Assembly: GCA_023429685.1 (NCBI GenBank)
Contig: JAEZDF010000089.1
Location: 1 to 13,082, forward strand
DNA from: Bacillota bacterium
Lineage (GTDB): Bacteria > Bacillota > Clostridia > Oscillospirales > Ruminococcaceae
Reading direction: 5' to 3'
Length of the DNA stretch: 13,082 nt
Shown: positions 7,326 to 13,082 of the stretch, one piece after another
Position numbering within the stretch: the stretch's first letter is position 1
Layout of the letters: the number at the start of each line of letters is the position of its first letter
Program-made: the position numbers and the translations under genes
Notes under the pieces: model-generated
Database searches by the model: none
The model's input: the letters and a program-made list of their open reading frames with translations, nothing else
What the model was told of the DNA's origin: nothing

Positions 7326-8525
7326 ATGGAACTCAAGGCAAGACATAAGATTGCCACGGCGATCTTACGCCCCTTTGTGTGGGCATACTGCCGGGTGGCT
7401 TATAATCTCAGATTGCCCGCAGTCTCGGAGCTAAAACAGATTCCCTCACCCTGCTTTGTGGTGGCAAACCACAACAGCGACCTCGATCCTGTTTTTCTAT
7501 CTATGTGTATCCCGTCGCCCGTATTTTACGTTGCAAGTGACCATCTGTTTCGGCTTGGATTTATCAGCAAGCTGTTGCGTTACTACTTCTCGCCAATCCC
7601 AAAGCTGAAATCGACCAGCGACATAAAAACCATCCGTGATATCATTACCGCACTTCGCTCAGGCGCCAGCGCAGGGGTGTTTCCAGAGGGGAACCGTTCG
7701 TGGGATGGCGAGACCGTGGCGTTTTCGCCTGCAATAGGGAAGCTGCTGCATCATCTGGGTGTGCCGATTGTGGTGTTTCGCATCCATGGCGCGTATATGT
7801 CATTTCCTCGCTGGGGGGACAAAAAACGGCGCGGACGCATTGATTGCCGGTTGGTGCGCATCCTTTCACCCGACACGGTAAAGCAGATGAGCATTGATGA
7901 GTTAAACGAGCTGGTGCGTAACGATCTTTGGGTAGACGCTGCACAAGATCAGCGTGACGAGCCGGTGCGGTTTACGGGCAAAAACCTTGCACAGAGCATC
8001 GAAACGGTTTTATATGCCTGTCCGTCCTGCGGCGGGTTTACGACAATACGGTCAAAGGGTAACGAGGCCTTTTGTAGCTGTGGTCTGCGGTTTCAATACG
8101 ACGAATTTGGCGTGCTTCACGGCGCGCCCTATCGAAGCATCGCAGACTGGAATCGCTGGCAGACGCACCACCTTGAACGGCATCTTCAAGGCATGGAAAA
8201 GGCAAACGACAACACCGCCATATTTTGCGATGAAAATCAAACCCTTCACAGCATTGAGCGCGCATCCAAAACCCGCTTTGTAGCCAAAGGGCGGCTTTGT
8301 ATCTACCGCGATCGTTTGGTGCTCGGGGGTAAGGATGAGACGATAGAATTTTCTCTGCAATCGATCTCGCGCCTAGAGATATGGGGCAGGCTCACGTTGC
8401 AGTTCTCTACAGTAGACGGTAGATACTACGAGATAAAAAGTAAACGCGTTCGCAGCGCGTTTAAGTATCAGCAGGTGCACAATCTGCTTGCACACCTTCG
8501 TGGGGAACAGAGTGCGGGTGTGTAG
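7326..8525 (+). CDS. PlsC-like 1-acylglycerol-3-phosphate acyltransferase with zinc-ribbon C-terminal extension
   Basis: The N-terminal half is a lysophosphatidate acyltransferase of the PlsC type, which adds the second acyl chain in phosphatidic acid synthesis at the membrane. The HX4D motif is H49-D54 in NHNSDLD, and the second block is FPEGNRS at 119-125. Single-domain PlsC proteins are about 200-250 residues; this one has 399. After the acyltransferase comes C232-x2-C235 ... C250-x-C252, a likely zinc ribbon, then about 120 residues with a beta-rich pattern (FVAKGRLCIYRDRLVLGG, then YYEIKSKRVRSAFKY) that may be a PH/GRAM-like domain. I chose ATG at 7326 because GGAGG sits six bases upstream (7315-7319); an in-frame ATG at 7302 has no such site. 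The gltS-like gene follows 34 bases later. Acyl acceptor and the role of the extension are unknown. Confidence 0.85.
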   Translation: MELKARHKIATAILRPFVWAYCRVAYNLRLPAVSELKQIPSPCFVVANHNSDLDPVFLSMCIPSPVFYVASDHLFRLGFISKLLRYYFSPIPKLKSTSDIKTIRDIITALRSGASAGVFPEGNRSWDGETVAFSPAIGKLLHHLGVPIVVFRIHGAYMSFPRWGDKKRRGRIDCRLVRILSPDTVKQMSIDELNELVRNDLWVDAAQDQRDEPVRFTGKNLAQSIETVLYACPSCGGFTTIRSKGNEAFCSCGLRFQYDEFGVLHGAPYRSIADWNRWQTHHLERHLQGMEKANDNTAIFCDENQTLHSIERASKTRFVAKGRLCIYRDRLVLGGKDETIEFSLQSISRLEIWGRLTLQFSTVDGRYYEIKSKRVRSAFKYQQVHNLLAHLRGEQSAGV

Positions 8526-8559
8526 GCAGATGAAATAAAAACATGAGGGGGAAAAAGCG

Positions 8560-9948
8560 ATGGGCTTTTCTGCACAAAACACGGGGTTATGGAATCCCAT
8601 CATCCAGTTTGGAATCTTAGCGGCAATCCTTGTTGTATCCAACATGCTGCAAAGGCGGGTGCCGTTTATCCGTAAACTGCTAATGCCCACCGCGGTGCTC
8701 GGAGGACTGCTTGCCCTTGCGCTGCGCGGTATAGGAATCATTACAATTGACACCGTCTTTATGGAGAACGTCACCTACCACACCATTGCGCTTGGATTCA
8801 TTGCACTTGGTCTGCGTGTGCCTAAGGCAAGTGAAGGAGCCGAACACAAGAAAGACGGGTTAAAAAGCGGACTGTTGATTGTGGGTACATATCTGTTGCA
8901 GGCGGTGGTTGGGCTTACCATAACAGGGGTGCTCGCGTATACCGTTTCACCGGGTTTGTTTAAGGCAGCCGGAATTTTGCTGCCGATGGCATACGGCCAG
9001 GGACCAGGTCAGGCAAACAACATCGGCACGACCTACGAGACCGGGTACGGATTTGCAGGAGGCTCCACATTCGGGCTTTCGCTTGCTACCATGGGCTTTT
9101 TGTGGGCGTGCATCGGCGGCGTTATCTATATGAACTATCTGATCCGCAAGGGTAAACTCACCTTGTCTTCTGACAGTGTGAAGAAGACAGACGTAACGGT
9201 AGGACATTTTCAGGATGAGGGCGAGATTCCGATGTCCGAGTCGGTAGACCGGCTGACCATGCAGCTGGCGATGGTGCTTCTGGTTTATCTTGCCACCTAT
9301 CTGGTTTCGTGGGGGATCACATCAGGGCTTGCCGCCGTTCCTGCGCTTGCTGGGGTAGCCGATACGCTGGGATCACTCATTTGGGGCTTTAACTTTATCA
9401 TCGGCTCCTTGTTTGCGCTGCTGTTTCGCAACCTGCTGGTAACACTGAAAAAACGCAGCATCATCAAGCGTCAGTACCCAAACAACTATCTGCTCAACCG
9501 CATTTCGGGCATGATTTTTGATATGATGATTATTGCGAGTATCAGTGCGATTAACATAGACGACCTAGCGGGGATGTGGGTGCCGTTTATTCTGCTCAGT
9601 ACGGTGGGTGGTATTGTTACCCTCGTTTACTTAAAGTGGATCTGCAAGCGACTGTACCCCGACTACTACCACGAGGGCTTTTTTGCGATGTACGGTATGA
9701 TGACCGGCACGGTAAGCACGGGCATCTTACTGCTGCGGGAGGTCGACCCCCAATACACAACGCCGGCAACCTCAAACCTCATTACCGGCACTAGCTTTGC
9801 TATCCTGTTCGGTCTTCCACTACTGATATTTGTTGGGCTTGCGCCCCAATCGGACACCTTGTTCTTTGTCACAATTGCAAGCTGTTTGTTATATGGCATC
9901 GGCATTCATTATCTCCTGCTGCGCGGCACAAAAAAGGCGACGAAGTAG
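8560..9948 (+). CDS. gltS: GltS-like sodium:glutamate symporter (ESS family)
   Basis: This is a polytopic inner-membrane carrier that probably imports glutamate or a related carboxylate with sodium. It has about ten or more hydrophobic segments arranged as two similar halves. The first half has RKLLMPTAVLGGLLAL near residues 38-53 and a glycine-rich reentrant-like stretch MAYGQGPGQANNIGTTYETG near 143-162, in the position of the substrate loop of GltS. A hydrophilic cytoplasmic loop near residues 195-230 and extra helices make it 462 residues, longer than E. coli GltS (about 400). A strong ribosome site GAGGGGG (8545-8551) precedes the ATG. It is probably co-transcribed with the acyltransferase gene and ends at a hairpin terminator. 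Family resemblance is good; glutamate as substrate is inferred. Confidence 0.8.
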   Translation: MGFSAQNTGLWNPIIQFGILAAILVVSNMLQRRVPFIRKLLMPTAVLGGLLALALRGIGIITIDTVFMENVTYHTIALGFIALGLRVPKASEGAEHKKDGLKSGLLIVGTYLLQAVVGLTITGVLAYTVSPGLFKAAGILLPMAYGQGPGQANNIGTTYETGYGFAGGSTFGLSLATMGFLWACIGGVIYMNYLIRKGKLTLSSDSVKKTDVTVGHFQDEGEIPMSESVDRLTMQLAMVLLVYLATYLVSWGITSGLAAVPALAGVADTLGSLIWGFNFIIGSLFALLFRNLLVTLKKRSIIKRQYPNNYLLNRISGMIFDMMIIASISAINIDDLAGMWVPFILLSTVGGIVTLVYLKWICKRLYPDYYHEGFFAMYGMMTGTVSTGILLLREVDPQYTTPATSNLITGTSFAILFGLPLLIFVGLAPQSDTLFFVTIASCLLYGIGIHYLLLRGTKKATK

Positions 9949-9971
9949 CAGGACGACAGACATAAAAACAG

Positions 9972-10011
9972 ACCCGCGGTACGCTCTTGTTGGAGCAGAC
10001 CGCGGGTTTTT
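9972..10011. terminator. Terminator after the symporter gene, probably bidirectional
   Basis: ACCCGCGGT (9972-9980) pairs perfectly with ACCGCGGGT (9999-10007), with an inner GCTC/GAGC block, and is followed by TTTTT. Read on the minus strand, the same hairpin is followed three bases later by TTTTT (plus 9964-9968), so it can also end the CymR operon arriving from the right. Confidence 0.88.
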
Positions 10012-10067
10012 GCAGTTTAAACGGTATAAGACACTTTTAAAGGCATGCACATTTCGGCGCACAGCAG

Positions 10068-10511
10068 TCAGATATAAAACATCGAGCCGCCGTCCTTGCG
10101 CCGTACAACATCCTGCGCAATATCTTCCAGTGTTACCGCACCAAGGCTTTTTTGTACCGCCTCGTCAAGAGGGGCAAACACCACCGAGTGCATCGCCTGT
10201 TCAATGCTCTCATCGCTTTTGCGCACCGAATCATCCGTCTGCTCAAACAGAGACTGCTCAAGTGCCGCAAAGATAGTAAGAGCCGTAATGGAGGAGGGGG
10301 CGTTGCTTAAACGGTACCCACCCTGTGCGCCCTTAATCGCGGTTACAACCCCCGCGCGTTTGAGTAGCGAAAAAACCTGCTCCAAATAGATCTTGGAGAT
10401 GCCCAGTCGGTTTGCCATGCTGATGACGGTGATGGCTTCCCCTATATCGGGTTCCAGTGCCATCAAGGTCAGAGCCGCAAGACCGTACCGTCCTCGCGTA
10501 GAGATTCTCAT
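10068..10511 (-). CDS. cymR: Rrf2-family regulator, CymR-like
   Basis: This is a small DNA-binding repressor. The 147-residue protein opens with MRISTRGRYGL, has a winged helix-turn-helix at about residues 27-75 (ANRLGISKIYLEQVFSLLKRAG, then the wing IKGAQGGYRL), and ends in MFYI. It has no cysteine, so it cannot bind an iron-sulfur cluster the way IscR and NsrR do. The cysteine-free body and MFYI tail resemble B. subtilis CymR, which represses cysteine-metabolism genes and responds to cysteine status through the cysteine synthase CysK. AAGGAG precedes the ATG. It is the last gene of an operon with a cysteine desulfurase and a tRNA thiolation protein, 31 bases after the latter, which fits a sulfur role. 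Ortholog assignment rests on memory of the CymR sequence and should be treated as probable. Confidence 0.85.
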   Translation of the reverse strand: MRISTRGRYGLAALTLMALEPDIGEAITVISMANRLGISKIYLEQVFSLLKRAGVVTAIKGAQGGYRLSNAPSSITALTIFAALEQSLFEQTDDSVRKSDESIEQAMHSVVFAPLDEAVQKSLGAVTLEDIAQDVVRRKDGGSMFYI

Positions 10512-10542
10512 ATCGTTTCTCCTTGCCCAGTATAATAATCAG

Positions 10543-11367
10543 CTATTCGTACTGCTCAGTAAAGCTGTGCTTTTCACCGTTTGTGCGCCAACCGATAATT
10601 GCGTCAAGGTTAACATTATGCGCGCTTGCAAAGATATTCTTATCCACATTGGGGTTAACGCGTTTTAGATCCTTAATGAGCGCCTTAATCTCCAGACGTT
10701 TTGACCCAAGGCCTGCGTCATCCAGCACACAGTGCTCGGTTAGGCGGCATGCACAGCGAATAAAAGTAAGCTCGTTGTATCGCATCCAAGCAAGGATGTC
10801 ATCCTCCCGCACCATAAACATCGGGCGGATGAGCTGCATGCCGGGGAAGTTTGTGCTATGCAGCTTTGGCATCATCGTCTTCACCTCCGAGCCGTACAGT
10901 ATGCTCATCAGGGTAGTTTCTATCACATCGTCAAAGTGGTGACCCAGTGCAATCTTGTTGCAGCCAAGCTCCTGCGCGCGGCTGTACAGGGTGCCCCTTC
11001 GCATACGCGCACACAGATAACAGGGGGAACGGTCGGTATCCGCGACAATGTTAAAGATGTCCGAATCAAAGATCTCGATGGGGATGTTCAGTGCCTCTGC
11101 GTTATCTACGATAATCTGGCGGTTTTGCGGGTTATAGCCGGGGTCCATCACCAAAAATCGCGCCGTAAACGGAAAGTCGCTGTGCCGTTGCAGCTGCTGA
11201 AAGCACTTTGCCATCAGCATCGAATCCTTGCCGCCCGAGATGCACACCGCAATCGCGTCGTTTGGCTCAATCAGCCCATACTCTTTAATGCCCGCAATAA
11301 ACTTTAGCCAGATCTCCTTGCGATATTTTTTGACAATGCTTTTTTCAACCAACTCGTATTTTTGCAT
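10543..11367 (-). CDS. ttcA: TtcA-family tRNA thiolation protein (PP-loop ATPase)
   Basis: The family activates a tRNA base with ATP and inserts sulfur; TtcA makes 2-thiocytidine at position 32. The PP-loop SGGKDS is at residues 44-49. C116 and C119 in SPCYLCARMRRG match the TtcA CxxC that holds an iron-sulfur cluster, and LGHHFDDVIET near 141-151 is also typical. Further cysteines at 205, 207 and 213 (RCACRLTEHC) sit where the third TtcA cluster cysteine is expected, although their spacing is different from the enterobacterial pattern. At 274 residues it is shorter than E. coli TtcA (about 310). It lies between a cysteine desulfurase and the CymR-like gene, so the desulfurase is the natural sulfur donor. 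The start has GGGAG upstream (plus 11375-11379). The exact tRNA target is uncertain. Confidence 0.83.
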   Translation of the reverse strand: MQKYELVEKSIVKKYRKEIWLKFIAGIKEYGLIEPNDAIAVCISGGKDSMLMAKCFQQLQRHSDFPFTARFLVMDPGYNPQNRQIIVDNAEALNIPIEIFDSDIFNIVADTDRSPCYLCARMRRGTLYSRAQELGCNKIALGHHFDDVIETTLMSILYGSEVKTMMPKLHSTNFPGMQLIRPMFMVREDDILAWMRYNELTFIRCACRLTEHCVLDDAGLGSKRLEIKALIKDLKRVNPNVDKNIFASAHNVNLDAIIGWRTNGEKHSFTEQYE

Positions 11368-11406
11368 AAACTCTCCCTGCGTATCATATCAAAAAACTGC
11401 CGCGCT

Positions 11407-12522
11407 TCACAGCGTGCGCAGATATTCTTTCAATAGGCACAGAAACTCGTCGAGCTCCTGATCGGTGGTCAGATGACTTAGGCTGATGCGCAGCGTGCTC
11501 ATCGCCCTTTTGCGGTCGCCGGTAACGGCATACACCGGGCGCGACAGGCTGTTTGGCGCGCAGCAGGCGGACTTGCTTGCTATGCACACGCCCTGCTCTC
11601 CCAGCGCTTGTACCGCCGCCTGCGGCTTTAGCCCCAATATGCTGATATTAAGAATAAACGGCGACGCGCCCGCTGGGCTATTTATCGTTACGCCGTCTAC
11701 CCCGCTAAGTCCGGTGCGCAGCTTGTCGCAAAGATTTTTTACATATAGATAGCGGGATGGGAGCGCATCAAGCGCGTCCTCCAAGGCGACTGCGCACGCA
11801 AGGGCAAACGCCGCACTGGGGGTTCCGCTGCGCATGGCAGTGGAGGACTGCCCGCCTATAATCTGCCCCTCTAGCAGTACACCCTGCTTTACCACCAAAA
11901 GTCCGCTGCCCGCAAGCCCGTAGAATTTATGGGGTGCTGCCGTTAACAGGTCAATGCCGTCAAGCGAAAAAGGCAGCTTACCCATTGCCTGCGCGCCGTC
12001 CACATGCAAGTGGCAGTGCGCAAGCGGCTTTAATAGGTCTACAATCGGTGCCATATCCTGCATAATCCCGATTTCGCTGTCCACAAGGCTGAGTGTTACA
12101 AGAATGGTGTCGTCTCGCAGCAAAGCGGCAAGATGCTGCATATCCACATGCCCGTCCTTTAATAGACGCACATAATCGACCTCAAAGCCCTGCGCGCGCA
12201 GCTGCTCCAGCGGTCCGAGCACCGAGGCGTGCTCCAGCATGGTGGCAATGATATGTTTACCGTATTTCTTATACTGCCCCGCAATACCTTTGATGGCAAG
12301 GTTGTTAGATTCGCTTGCGCCCGAGGTATATACAATCTCATCGGGCAAAACCCCAAGCCTGCCGGCAATACGCGCGGTCGCGTCCTCGTGTAAAAGCCGT
12401 TCCTTCACCCCGAGCGGGTGGGTGGAATTCGGGTTTGCAATATGCATTTTTGCCGCATCATAAAAAGCGTTTAGCACGCGCTCGCTCACCGGCGTATCCG
12501 CAGCGTAATCCAGATAAATCAT
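11407..12522 (-). CDS. nifS: Cysteine desulfurase, NifS/IscS type
   Basis: This PLP enzyme removes sulfur from cysteine, forming a persulfide for iron-sulfur clusters or tRNA thiolation. I chose the ATG at 12522 (371 residues, MIYLDYAADTPVS) because AGGA lies eight bases upstream and the family starts this way; an upstream in-frame start would add 48 unrelated residues and include the promoter. Motifs are SGASESNN at 67-74, H98 in LEHAS, D175 in HVDGAQ, the PLP lysine K199 in PHKFYG, and the catalytic loop cysteine C320 in SKSACCA, next to a second cysteine C321. The short catalytic loop differs from long-loop E. coli IscS. It is first in the operon with ttcA and cymR. No scaffold NifU or mnmA gene follows here, so tRNA thiolation through the TtcA-like protein is the best-supported use. 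Confidence 0.92.
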   Translation of the reverse strand: MIYLDYAADTPVSERVLNAFYDAAKMHIANPNSTHPLGVKERLLHEDATARIAGRLGVLPDEIVYTSGASESNNLAIKGIAGQYKKYGKHIIATMLEHASVLGPLEQLRAQGFEVDYVRLLKDGHVDMQHLAALLRDDTILVTLSLVDSEIGIMQDMAPIVDLLKPLAHCHLHVDGAQAMGKLPFSLDGIDLLTAAPHKFYGLAGSGLLVVKQGVLLEGQIIGGQSSTAMRSGTPSAAFALACAVALEDALDALPSRYLYVKNLCDKLRTGLSGVDGVTINSPAGASPFILNISILGLKPQAAVQALGEQGVCIASKSACCAPNSLSRPVYAVTGDRKRAMSTLRISLSHLTTDQELDEFLCLLKEYLRTL

Positions 12523-12547
12523 GTTCACAATCCTAAAATTAAAGATA

Positions 12548-12562
12548 ATACTATAATAGTAT
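12548..12562. repeat. Inverted repeat ATACTA-TAA-TAGTAT over the nifS promoter
   Basis: Perfect six-base arms flank three bases and cover the -10 element of the desulfurase promoter. A dimeric repressor bound here would block transcription. The CymR-like protein made by the same operon is a candidate, by analogy with autoregulated Rrf2 operons. AT-rich -10 regions can form such repeats by chance. Confidence 0.4.
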
Positions 12563-12581
12563 GATTTTCGCCGATTTACAA
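12553..12581 (-). promoter_or_regulatory. Promoter of the nifS-ttcA-cymR operon
   Basis: On the minus strand TTGTAA (plus 12581-12576) and TATTAT (plus 12558-12553) are 17 bases apart. Transcription would start near 12546, giving a leader of about 25 bases before the ATG at 12522. This supports the shorter nifS start. Confidence 0.6.
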
Positions 12582-12590
12582 TGGTTTTAT

Positions 12591-12613
12591 CCCACTTGTC
12601 CGACAAATGCGGG
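12591..12613. repeat. Imperfect inverted repeat in the nifS/small-gene divergent region
   Basis: The core TTGTC-C-GACAA is a perfect 5+1+5 palindrome (12596-12606), flanked by CCCA and TGCGGG that partly extend it. It lies upstream of the nifS -35 and about 55 bases before the first small gene. No T-run follows on either strand, so it looks more like a protein site than a terminator. Function unknown. Confidence 0.35.
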
Positions 12614-12667
12614 TTGTGTGATATCCTCGCCCTGTTTGGGAACGATAAAACAGAGGTGATGAACAAT

Positions 12668-12811
12668 ATGTCCTATGTCGACCCCAAGATTCAAACACAG
12701 TTTGAGAGTCTGCCCATAGAACTAAAAAACGCAATACTCGAGCGCGATGTCAAACTAAACAGCCTAGCGGATTTGATTTTGGTGCTTGAGGATATTGTGG
12801 AGGAAGAGTGA
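12668..12811 (+). CDS. Small acidic protein of unknown function (47 residues)
   Basis: I do not recognise this protein. ATG at 12668 has GAGGTGA eight bases upstream (12653-12659), so I take it as the start although in-frame ATGs lie further upstream, beginning in the divergent promoter region. The product starts MSYVDPKIQTQFESLP, is predicted mostly helical with leucine and isoleucine spaced like an amphipathic helix (LKNAILERDVKLNSLADLI), and ends in an acidic VEEE tail. No signal peptide, membrane helix or cysteine is present. A second small gene follows 30 bases downstream, so the two are probably one unit divergent from nifS. I see no obvious consensus promoter for it; the region 12523-12667 holds mainly the nifS promoter and two inverted repeats. 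Confidence 0.6.
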   Translation: MSYVDPKIQTQFESLPIELKNAILERDVKLNSLADLILVLEDIVEEE

Positions 12812-12841
12812 CGCAAAAAAGATGCCAGAAGGGAGAAACCG

Positions 12842-13057
12842 ATGAACGACCCCAAAAAGAAAAAGTGGGAATTCCCACTGTATGACGAGGATAGGGTAAG
12901 CAACATACTAAACAGCGAAAACGTCGCATCCGCAACCGAATGCACGGGGCTTATCCCATCCGCGCCGCTTAACGAGGATGAGATGGATTCGTATGCAAAC
13001 CTTTACAGCGTGCCAAAGGTAAAAAACGAGGTAAACAACGGGTTGCAGCATCCGTAA
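12842..13057 (+). CDS. Small hydrophilic protein of unknown function (71 residues)
   Basis: I do not recognise this protein with certainty. A clear ribosome site GAAGGGAG (12828-12835 region) precedes the ATG. The sequence is hydrophilic and probably largely disordered: a basic start (PKKKKW), then WEFPLYDEDRVSNIL, a single cysteine in ATECTGLIPSAP near residues 31-42, an acidic patch NEDEMDSY near 44-51, and a polar tail. There is no signal peptide or membrane helix. The ECTGLIP stretch stands out as the part most likely to be conserved. It follows the 47-residue gene by 30 bases and is probably co-transcribed. The 25 bases after the stop end in TTTTT at the window edge, but I cannot find a convincing terminator stem. 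Confidence 0.65.
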   Translation: MNDPKKKKWEFPLYDEDRVSNILNSENVASATECTGLIPSAPLNEDEMDSYANLYSVPKVKNEVNNGLQHP

Positions 13058-13082
13058 TACCGCTGTCAGCCGCCGTCTTTTT

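Noticed and set aside
11368..11409. Terminator between nifS and ttcA (T6 run on the minus strand)
   Set aside because: The only stem before the T-run is CGCT/AGCG with a poor extension and unpaired bases before the T-run. Spacing and function favour co-transcription.
12523..12666. Longer nifS start adding 48 residues
   Set aside because: The extension runs through the likely promoter, resembles nothing in the family, and the ATG at 12522 has a ribosome site and the expected N-terminus.
12581..12667. Longer form of the first small gene starting at 12581
   Set aside because: The extension crosses an inverted repeat and lies next to the divergent promoter; the GAGGTGA site points to the ATG at 12668.
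13058..13082. Terminator at the right edge
   Set aside because: A TTTTT run is present, but the only stem I can draw is CAGC/GCTG, well separated from the run, and the window ends there.

Overview
The window looks like chromosomal DNA from a Gram-positive anaerobe of the Clostridia, perhaps an Oscillospirales-type gut bacterium. The signs are roughly balanced base composition, strong purine-rich ribosome binding sites before nearly every gene, sigma-A-like promoters, and Firmicutes-type gene pairs such as a CymR-like Rrf2 regulator with a NifS cysteine desulfurase. The placement is inference. I see no insertion sequences, phage genes, CRISPR arrays, rRNAs or tRNAs.

Layout. (1) Positions 1-2029, plus strand: the 3' end of a polyamine ABC transporter operon, potC then potD, overlapping by four bases, closed by a strong hairpin terminator. 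The potD product lacks a lipobox and instead carries a C-terminal membrane helix. (2) Positions 2157-4553, plus strand: a separately promoted membrane sensor with a degenerate GGDEF domain and an intact EAL domain, probably a c-di-GMP phosphodiesterase. (3) Positions 4579-6896, minus strand: two PLP enzymes of transsulfuration, a cystathionine gamma-synthase/lyase-family protein followed by a MalY/PatB-type C-S lyase, behind a strong promoter and a structured leader of about 180 nt. (4) Positions 7326-9948, plus strand: a PlsC-like acyltransferase with an unusual zinc-ribbon and C-terminal extension, then a GltS-like sodium:glutamate symporter. (5) Positions 10068-12522, minus strand: cysteine desulfurase, TtcA-like tRNA thiolation protein and CymR-like regulator, transcribed in that order. 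(6) Positions 12668-13057, plus strand: two small unrecognised genes, divergent from the desulfurase.

The main theme is sulfur. Region 3 would interconvert cysteine and homocysteine. Region 5 takes sulfur from cysteine and passes it, by inference, to tRNA, and its last gene encodes a regulator of the type that senses cysteine status in Bacillus. A regulatory link from the CymR-like protein to the region 3 promoter is plausible but not shown by the sequence.

Most of the window is ordinary housekeeping metabolism. The parts most worth a second look are the structured, cysteine-codon-containing leader before the transsulfuration operon, the C-terminally anchored PotD next to a c-di-GMP sensor, the acyltransferase with extra domains, and the two small genes at the right edge.
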